From Prevotella sp. CAG:1031 (GTDB taxonomy: Bacteria > Bacteroidota > Bacteroidia > Bacteroidales > Muribaculaceae): a stretch of DNA of 13,998 nt. The translations under genes and the position numbers were made by a program. Shown in pieces: positions 1 to 4,845 of this stretch. The DNA lies in the NCBI GenBank assembly GCA_000431215.1, contig HF985584.1:1-13998 (forward strand). The letters are read 5' to 3'. Positions within the stretch are counted from its first letter, which is position 1. Every line of letters starts with the position of its first letter. The notes beneath the pieces were generated by a model. The model saw only the letters and a program-made list of their open reading frames with translations, did not search any database and was not told the DNA's origin.

Positions 1-175
1 CGGGCGTAGGGACGTGCCTTCGGCACGTTTGGCTGCGACACGATGTTCCAATCATATACGAAATGCACGTTTGACGCACCACTAACGTAGTGCATTGACA
101 ATCAATCACTTTTGAAACGTGCCGAAGGCACGTCCCTACGCCCGGATAGGATAACTTGCTCGGAAGAATTTTAAG
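1..175. repeat. Palindromic repeat element, copy A (MITE/REP-like), left end cut by window edge
   Basis: Positions 1-30 and 115-144 form a perfect 30-base inverted repeat with an 84-base spacer. Each arm is itself a small hairpin (CGTGCC, loop TTC or GAA, GGCACG). The spacer contains a further inverted pair, AATGCAC at 62-68 and GTGCATT at 91-97, so the single strand could fold into a multi-branched structure. The right arm continues into a tail (145-175) that recurs in copy B. Positions 118-175 match 9428-9485 at 52 of 58 bases. No reading frame for a transposase is present, so any mobility would depend on an enzyme encoded elsewhere. The element lies 3' of the serine dehydratase gene. A REP/BIME-like or MITE-like nature is inferred; the repeat itself is directly visible. 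Confidence 0.85.
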
Positions 176-186
176 TTAATGGCATT

Positions 187-206
187 AAGGCACGTCCTAC
201 GCCCGG
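187..206. repeat. Short degenerate third copy of the repeat arm
   Basis: AAGGCACGTCCTACGCCCGG repeats the end of the right arm of copy A (125-145), with one C missing from the CCC run. It lies about 40 bases further on in the same orientation and has no partner arm nearby. It may be left over from a partial duplication or a decayed neighbouring element. Confidence 0.6.
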
Positions 207-260
207 GCGGGGTTGATAATGCAACGATTTTGCCAAAACCTATTCGGACTTGTCGGGCAA

Positions 261-329
261 CTACTCGCTGAAGCGGCGGAGGGCGTCTTCGAGCGAGTCG
301 CCGCGCGCCCGAGCGGTTTTTATTGATTG
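261..329 (-). other. Possible 3' remnant of an older coding region
   Basis: On the minus strand, 22 open codons end in TAG at 261-263 and give a C-terminal-looking peptide containing GDSLEDALRRFSE. The frame is closed upstream by TAA at 330-332, and there is no start codon. The GC-rich third positions and amphipathic ending resemble the end of a real protein, so this may be the stump of a gene lost before the repeat element arrived. It could equally be chance in GC-rich sequence. I see no other gene in 1-348. Confidence 0.2.
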
Positions 330-348
330 TTATTAATCACATTTTGGA

Positions 349-1563
349 TTACTCGGGGGAGTAGTTCTTGGCGAGGCCGCCTTCGGCGGTTTCTTTGTAG
401 AGCGAGGGGATGTCGTGGCCGGTCTCTTTCATGACCTGGGTGAGGCGGTCGAAGGAGACGCGGTGGCCGCCGTCGCTGAACGAGGCGTAGATGTTGGCGT
501 CGAGGGCTCGGGCGGCGGCGTAGGCGTTGCGCTCGATACAGGGAATCTGAACGAGGCCGCAGACGGGGTCGCAGGTCATTCCGAGATGGTGCTCGAGGCC
601 CATCTCGGCGGCATATTCGATCTGGGCCGGGGAGCCGCCGAAGAGCTGACAGGCGGCTGCGGCGGCCATGGCGCAGGCTACGCCGACTTCGCCCTGACAG
701 CCGACTTCGGCGCCGGAGATCGAGGCGTTCTGCTTGACGACGTTGCCGATGAGTCCGGCCGTGGCGAGGGCGTGGAGGATGCGTTTTTCGGGGAGGTTGC
801 GGCTTTTCCAGATATGATAGAGCACACCGGGGAGCACGCCCGACGAGCCGCAGGTCGGGGCTGTCACGATTACGCCGCCCGAGGCGTTCTGCTCGCTGAC
901 GGCCAGAGCGTAGGCGAAGGTCAGTCCGCGGCTCTTGAGGTTGTCGCGGTAGCCTTCGGCCTTGACGTGGTATTGGGCGGCCTTGCGGCGCAGGTTGAGC
1001 GGGCCGGGGAGGCGTCCCTCCTGGGCGAGACCGTCGGTGACCGACTGCTTCATCGTCTCCCAGACGCGGTGGAGATATTCCCAGATTGCCGGGCCTTCGC
1101 ATTCTTCGACGTATTCCCAAAAATCGCGGCCTGTCTGCTCGCAGTAGGCCATTATCTCGCTGAGCGAGTTTTTAGTGTAGACGTCGGGGGTTTCGGCTTC
1201 GTCGGGGTCGCCTTCGATTTTTATGGCGCCTCCGCCGACGCTGTAGACGGTCATCTCCAGCGCCTTGCGTCCGTCGGCTGTGAGGCCTGTGAGTGTCATG
1301 GCGTTGGGGTGGTAGGGGAGAAAGACGTCGGGTTTCCAGATGATTTCAACCTTATGGCCGCGCCGTTCGAACTCGCTGATTATGGCGGCGTCGGTGAGGT
1401 GCCCCTTGCCTGTCGCTGCGAGCGAGCCGTAGAGCGTCACACTGAAGCTGACGGCGTCGGCGGGGCAGCGGCGCAGGAATTCTATTGTGGCGGCGCGCGG
1501 GCCCATCGTGTGGCTCGACGAGGGGCCGTTGCCGATACGGAATATCTCTTTTATGGATTTCAT
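349..1563 (-). CDS. sdaA: L-serine ammonia-lyase (L-serine dehydratase), iron-sulfur, single chain
   Basis: This 404-residue cytoplasmic enzyme should convert L-serine to pyruvate and ammonia using a [4Fe-4S] cluster. The beta domain comes first (about residues 1-150, with the Ser-rich loop GPSSSHTMGP at 13-22), followed by the alpha domain (about 180-400). Cys289 (EVGCQGE), Cys331 (GMTCDP) and Cys342 (VQIPC) are spaced 42 and 11 apart, the same spacing as the three cluster cysteines known in Legionella SdaA (343, 385, 396). The ATG at 1561-1563, giving MKSIKEIFRIG, was chosen because the family begins there; an in-frame extension to 1671 lies inside the 3' end of pldA and does not look like this family. 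The gene starts 26 bases after pldA stops, so it is probably the last gene of a LOG-pldA-sdaA operon. No serine transporter gene is adjacent. Length is normal for the fused form. Confidence 0.95.
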   Translation of the reverse strand: MKSIKEIFRIGNGPSSSHTMGPRAATIEFLRRCPADAVSFSVTLYGSLAATGKGHLTDAAIISEFERRGHKVEIIWKPDVFLPYHPNAMTLTGLTADGRKALEMTVYSVGGGAIKIEGDPDEAETPDVYTKNSLSEIMAYCEQTGRDFWEYVEECEGPAIWEYLHRVWETMKQSVTDGLAQEGRLPGPLNLRRKAAQYHVKAEGYRDNLKSRGLTFAYALAVSEQNASGGVIVTAPTCGSSGVLPGVLYHIWKSRNLPEKRILHALATAGLIGNVVKQNASISGAEVGCQGEVGVACAMAAAAACQLFGGSPAQIEYAAEMGLEHHLGMTCDPVCGLVQIPCIERNAYAAARALDANIYASFSDGGHRVSFDRLTQVMKETGHDIPSLYKETAEGGLAKNYSPE

Positions 1564-1589
1564 GCTATATATAATAATGTGGGAGAGGG

Positions 1590-2432
1590 TCAGTATTCGC
1601 TGAAGAGGCGCGGCTTGATGACTATTCCGACGCGCACGCGGCTGCGGAACTGATTGTAATCGAGCATACATTCGCCGTAGCCGTTGTAGAACTGGAGAAA
1701 GAGGAACTGGTTGTCGCGGCGGAAAATGCGGTAGCCCAGCTCTATGATGGTGTTATAGTTGAGCTTCCAGCCGCGGCGCTTTACGAGCACTACGGAGGCT
1801 GTGAAGCGCCGGTTGCGCGAGGTGAACTCCGTTCCGACCTGATAAATTCCGCTGTAGTCGAGGATGTCGCGGTTGTTCTGGCCGTCGACGATAGGAATCC
1901 ACACCTTGCCGTGGACTGTCACCTGCGGGTCGATCATTATCGAGGCCGCCAGAGAGATTTTGTTCCACGAGCGTGAGGCGAGTCCGTCGCGGCCGTTGCT
2001 CTCATGCTCGGCCATGAGCGTGACCTTTCCGACATAGCGGTTCTTGACGAAGAGCGGTTTGGCGAGACCTATGCCGGGGTTGAAGTTCAGGTCGACCATC
2101 GGCATTGAGTTTTCCAGGACGTTCCACCAGCATTTCTGGGAGTAGAACAGATAGAGGTAGGTCCCGAAAGGGAGCGTCGAGCGTGTCAGTCGCTGCTGAA
2201 TGGAGATCTGGAACTTTATGTCGGTGTTGGTTTTCGTCGGGGTGTGGTTCACCGACGTGCCGAAAATGAAGTAGTTGTCTTTGTAGAGTCCGAAATACGG
2301 GCCCCGGTCGAAAGCGCGGCGCACACTGTCGGTGTCGACACGCTCGAGCGAGTCGGTGACGATCTGGGCTCCGGCGGCCATCGATACCGCCCCCAGAAAA
2401 ACAGTCGCTATCAGACGCAAAAGGCGGGTCAT
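1590..2432 (-). CDS. pldA: Outer-membrane phospholipase A (OMPLA family)
   Basis: This 280-residue protein has an N-terminal signal peptide (about residues 1-22, ending AAGAQ) and a body of alternating, aromatic-rich segments expected of a 12-strand outer-membrane barrel. The catalytic signature is clear: His143 and Ser145 in AEHESNGRD, and Asn157 in SRSWNK. The spacing equals that of the E. coli triad His142, Ser144, Asn156. The family hydrolyses acyl chains of phospholipids and lysophospholipids at the cell surface, is calcium dependent and is active as a dimer. In E. coli it removes phospholipid mislocalised to the outer leaflet. The gene lies 28 bases after the LOG gene and 26 before sdaA. 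It may also have its own promoter, since a TAATTTTG box lies 8 bases before the ATG. The chain ends in a charged-aromatic stretch (KPRLFSEY) rather than a simple terminal Phe. Confidence 0.92.
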   Translation of the reverse strand: MTRLLRLIATVFLGAVSMAAGAQIVTDSLERVDTDSVRRAFDRGPYFGLYKDNYFIFGTSVNHTPTKTNTDIKFQISIQQRLTRSTLPFGTYLYLFYSQKCWWNVLENSMPMVDLNFNPGIGLAKPLFVKNRYVGKVTLMAEHESNGRDGLASRSWNKISLAASIMIDPQVTVHGKVWIPIVDGQNNRDILDYSGIYQVGTEFTSRNRRFTASVVLVKRRGWKLNYNTIIELGYRIFRRDNQFLFLQFYNGYGECMLDYNQFRSRVRVGIVIKPRLFSEY

Positions 2433-2440
2433 ATCAGCGG

Positions 2441-2448
2441 CAAAATTA
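2441..2448 (-). promoter_or_regulatory. Candidate -7 box before pldA
   Basis: Read on the minus strand this is TAATTTTG, a full match to the Bacteroidetes -7 consensus TAnnTTTG, ending 8 bases before the pldA ATG. No TTG is present at the expected -33 distance, so an independent promoter here is uncertain. Transcription from it would give a nearly leaderless mRNA. Confidence 0.3.
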
Positions 2449-2460
2449 CAAAAAATATCG

Positions 2461-2997
2461 TCACGCCGGGCAGGCGCCGGCGATAATGGCGACAGCCTCG
2501 GCCGGGTCGGCTGTCAGACTGTAGTCGGCGTGGCCGAAGAGTAGATCTTCAGCCTCGCGCAGTTGGGCGTCGAGAGGATTGTAGTAGCCCCGGGTGTTGA
2601 GTATGACGATCTCGCCCTGCCAGAGGCCGAGCTTGCGCCATGTCAGGGCCTCGAGAAGTTCCTCGAAAGTGCCGATTCCGCCGGCCAGAGCAATGACACC
2701 CGAGGCGAGACCGAGCATACGGGCTTTTCGCGAGTGCATGTCGGGCGTGACGATCTTCTCGATCAGGGCCGGATGGGCCCAGCCGCGGTTGTCCATAAAT
2801 TCGGGAAGCACGCCGACAGCGCGTCCCCCTGCCTCGATGCAGCCGTCGATAGCGGCTCCCATCATTCCGAATTTGCCACCGCCGCATACCAGTCCGAAGC
2901 CGGCGCGGGCTATCGAGCGGCCGGTCTCGACGCCCGCTTCAATGAATTCCTGATCGATTCTGGCGCTCGAAGCGCCGTAAACAACAATATTTTTCAT
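2461..2997 (-). CDS. LOG-family nucleotide 5'-monophosphate phosphoribohydrolase (Rossmann-fold, TIGR00730 type)
   Basis: This 178-residue cytoplasmic protein of the LOG family is expected to release a base from a nucleoside 5'-monophosphate (AMP or a cytokinin nucleotide). It shows the usual order: a Rossmann start (KNIVVYGASS), a glycine loop (GGGKFGMMG, 39-47), the Arg-Lys pair in HSRKARM (88-94), and the signature AGGIGTFEELLEALTW (105-120) with Glu112 and Glu113. The signature normally reads PGGxGTxxE; here the proline is alanine (Ala105). The ATG at 2995-2997 was preferred over an in-frame upstream start at 3060, because the family begins with this strand and a promoter box lies just upstream of it. 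It is probably the first gene of an operon with pldA and sdaA. The physiological substrate cannot be read from sequence. Confidence 0.88.
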   Translation of the reverse strand: MKNIVVYGASSARIDQEFIEAGVETGRSIARAGFGLVCGGGKFGMMGAAIDGCIEAGGRAVGVLPEFMDNRGWAHPALIEKIVTPDMHSRKARMLGLASGVIALAGGIGTFEELLEALTWRKLGLWQGEIVILNTRGYYNPLDAQLREAEDLLFGHADYSLTADPAEAVAIIAGACPA

Positions 2998-3005
2998 TTC
3001 TATGG

Positions 3006-3013
3006 CAAAGATA
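3006..3013 (-). promoter_or_regulatory. Candidate -7 promoter box for the LOG-pldA-sdaA operon
   Basis: The minus strand reads TATCTTTG, a full match to TAnnTTTG. A weak -33 partner (TTTC, minus-strand reading of 3031-3034) lies 17 bases upstream, slightly closer than usual. The box ends 8 bases before the LOG start codon, so a transcript from here would have almost no leader. Confidence 0.5.
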
Positions 3014-3088
3014 ACACACGTTAACCTACTGAAACATAACAGGCTATAATGAATTAACAATTTTTAGTAATCGCAAGTGCTGTTGTAA

Positions 3089-4708
3089 CTATTCAGCCAA
3101 AGAACCGATATGCCGGAATGGCTCGCGGTAGCGCGCTTTCTTCACCGAGTCGTAGGAAATGCTGAGCACACGCGCTATCTGCTGCCCCGTCATCCCCGAC
3201 GCCACGTATGCCGCCAGCCTGAGCTGCGACTCGCTCAGGTCGGGCACGGCCTCTTTCAGCCGGCGCGTGAAGTCGGGACTGAGGCGGTCATGGATCTGAA
3301 TGAAGCTCTCGCGCTCAACCTCGGTGGAATCGTGAAGACGCAGCGTCGAGTCGAGCTTCTTCGCCGTCTCGGCCGGCATGTCGCCGCTGTCGCGCATAAT
3401 CGTCCTGACGGCGTTTATCAGCTTCTCTTTCTCTTCGAGCGACGCAACCTGAGCCGTCATGCGGTAGCGCTCCTGCTTCAGCTCAGCCTCGCGCTTCATC
3501 TGATCGACCTTATGGCGGCTGTTGCGCCGCTGCAAAACCAATATCACCGTCAGAGCTGCGACCGCCAACAGCCCTCCGACAACGGCCCAGACTATGCGTT
3601 CGCGCTCGATTTTCAGCCGCATGTCGAGCTGACGACGCTCTATCTCGAAGTCCATATTGAGCGACAGCGCCTCTTCGCGGTGGGTCTCGCGCATCAGCGA
3701 ATCGCGCCAGAACGCTGCCTCATCCATGTATTTCAGCGCGCTGTCGGCGTTGCCGAGCGCCCGGTAGATGTCGCTCATTATCGAAGCTCCCTGTTCCTTG
3801 AAGCGCGTCGGCGTGCTGTCGGTCATCATCGCCATCGCCTCGCGCCCGATTGCCAGCGCCTCGACCGGTCGGCCGTGACGGCACAGATGGTCGGCACGCA
3901 ACTGAACTGTCAGAAACCTATCCGTAGCAAGATAGCTGTAACGGTCAATAACGGCGTCGACGCTATCGAGATATTTCACACTGTCGGAAAACAGATACAA
4001 ATTACGCCGGATAAGCATACGATGGTAGGGATCGGAGTTACACAACGAGTCGACGAGCAACTCGCGCATAAGCTTCTGAGCGGAATCGCCCGGTAGGCAG
4101 ATGGAAATGCTTATCCGATTGAGATTCCGCCTTATCTCATCGCTATCGAGAGCAAACAGAGAGTCTATCATCAGGGCGTGTCTATAAGCCTCGTCATGCT
4201 TGCCGAGATGGAACAGAATACCGAATATCGCGCTGTGCACTCCCGCTTCATTGCCGTATGACCCGACGCTGCTGAAATAGCGCCGCGCACTCTCAAGCAT
4301 CCTCAGGCCGCGGTGCTTGTCGAATGTAGTGCTTCCGTAATACCATAGCAGAGCATTATAGTCCTGAGGATACTGCGCCGAATCGACAAGCGACATCGCA
4401 TGACTTAACATTGCAAGTCTTGATGCTGTCGACGATTCATTGTAACCGTGGGAGTAGCGGAAAATGTCGAGACGCGCCTGCATAATCCTGTTATTGCTGT
4501 CGGCCCGGGCTATCTTTTCCATCTGTGGAATAATGCTCTCGCTCGTATCGAATGCCTGAGTGTGGCTGTCGAGAACTATGGCCGTCAGCGAATCGAACTC
4601 GGCGTTGCCCGACGACCGCCAGCGCTCATAGCCCGGCACTGTCTTCGCACGCGAGCATCCGGCAAGCAGCAATAACGACGACAGGATTATATAGAAACAG
4701 CGTCTCAT
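3089..4708 (-). CDS. Membrane-anchored TPR regulator with C-terminal LuxR-like helix-turn-helix
   Basis: This 539-residue protein has four parts. A lipoprotein signal (SSLLLLAGC, acylated at Cys18) is followed by a helical TPR-like region (about 25-345) expected in the periplasm. A single membrane span (about 372-393) comes next, with charged coiled-coil-like helices on both sides. The C-terminal DNA-binding domain (about 490-530) contains LSESQLRLAAYVASGMTGQQ and SISYDSVKKARYR. This architecture is known in Bacteroidetes as one-component membrane regulators that sense outside and bind DNA inside. After ARYR the chain reads EPFRHIGSLAE and stops, instead of the usual LRKKL-like end of the last helix. 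An in-frame upstream ATG at 4744 was rejected, because the ATG at 4706-4708 gives a proper signal peptide. The gene is divergent from the 725-residue secreted protein, its likeliest target besides itself. Ligand unknown. Confidence 0.82.
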   Translation of the reverse strand: MRRCFYIILSSLLLLAGCSRAKTVPGYERWRSSGNAEFDSLTAIVLDSHTQAFDTSESIIPQMEKIARADSNNRIMQARLDIFRYSHGYNESSTASRLAMLSHAMSLVDSAQYPQDYNALLWYYGSTTFDKHRGLRMLESARRYFSSVGSYGNEAGVHSAIFGILFHLGKHDEAYRHALMIDSLFALDSDEIRRNLNRISISICLPGDSAQKLMRELLVDSLCNSDPYHRMLIRRNLYLFSDSVKYLDSVDAVIDRYSYLATDRFLTVQLRADHLCRHGRPVEALAIGREAMAMMTDSTPTRFKEQGASIMSDIYRALGNADSALKYMDEAAFWRDSLMRETHREEALSLNMDFEIERRQLDMRLKIERERIVWAVVGGLLAVAALTVILVLQRRNSRHKVDQMKREAELKQERYRMTAQVASLEEKEKLINAVRTIMRDSGDMPAETAKKLDSTLRLHDSTEVERESFIQIHDRLSPDFTRRLKEAVPDLSESQLRLAAYVASGMTGQQIARVLSISYDSVKKARYREPFRHIGSLAE

Positions 4709-4713
4709 GGCAG

Positions 4714-4744
4714 CAAAGTAACCAAAAATTAACTTGTCAGACAA
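4714..4744 (-). promoter_or_regulatory. Promoter for the TPR-LuxR regulator
   Basis: On the minus strand, TTG (4742-4744) is followed after 20 bases by TTACTTTG (4714-4721), which has one mismatch to TAnnTTTG. The -7 box ends 5 bases before the start codon, predicting a nearly leaderless message. The -33 box lies inside the palindrome at 4733-4745. Confidence 0.5.
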
Positions 4745-4745
4745 G
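4733..4745. promoter_or_regulatory. Perfect 13-base palindrome, candidate operator
   Basis: CTTGTC-A-GACAAG is a perfect inverted repeat with a one-base centre. It covers the -33 box of the regulator promoter and lies about 40 bases upstream of the -33 box of the divergent gene. A dimeric helix-turn-helix protein bound here would block the minus-strand promoter, consistent with autoregulation. Nearby TGTCCAC occurs twice at 4758-4764 and 4769-4775, 11 bases apart. Function is inferred from position only. Confidence 0.4.
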
Positions 4746-4786
4746 AAAATATCGCCTTGTCCACTACGTGTCCACCATGGTAGACA

Positions 4787-4816
4787 TTGGGAACCAACGA
4801 TTCAGGCATATCTTTG
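4787..4816 (+). promoter_or_regulatory. Promoter for the 725-residue secreted protein
   Basis: TTG at 4787-4789, a 19-base spacer, then TATCTTTG at 4809-4816 make a canonical Bacteroidetes -33/-7 promoter. The start site should fall near 4820, leaving a leader of about 25 bases before the ATG at 4846. This also argues against the longer in-frame reading from 4552. Confidence 0.65.
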
Positions 4817-4845
4817 CGACATCAGCAACCATAATAATTATCTCT

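Noticed and set aside
301..321. Short GC hairpin followed by TTTTT after sdaA, considered as a terminator
   Set aside because: The stem is only about four pairs (CCGC/GCGG), and the T-run is on the plus strand while the adjacent gene is on the minus strand.
415..1653. 412-residue plus-strand open frame opposite sdaA
   Set aside because: It is a shadow of a GC-rich gene. Its peptide is a low-complexity mix of Gly, Ala, Asp and Val with no family features, while the minus strand encodes a textbook serine dehydratase.
4552..4845. In-frame upstream extension of the 725-residue protein
   Set aside because: It overlaps the 5' part of the regulator gene in antisense and contains the promoter. The signal peptide begins only at the ATG at 4846.
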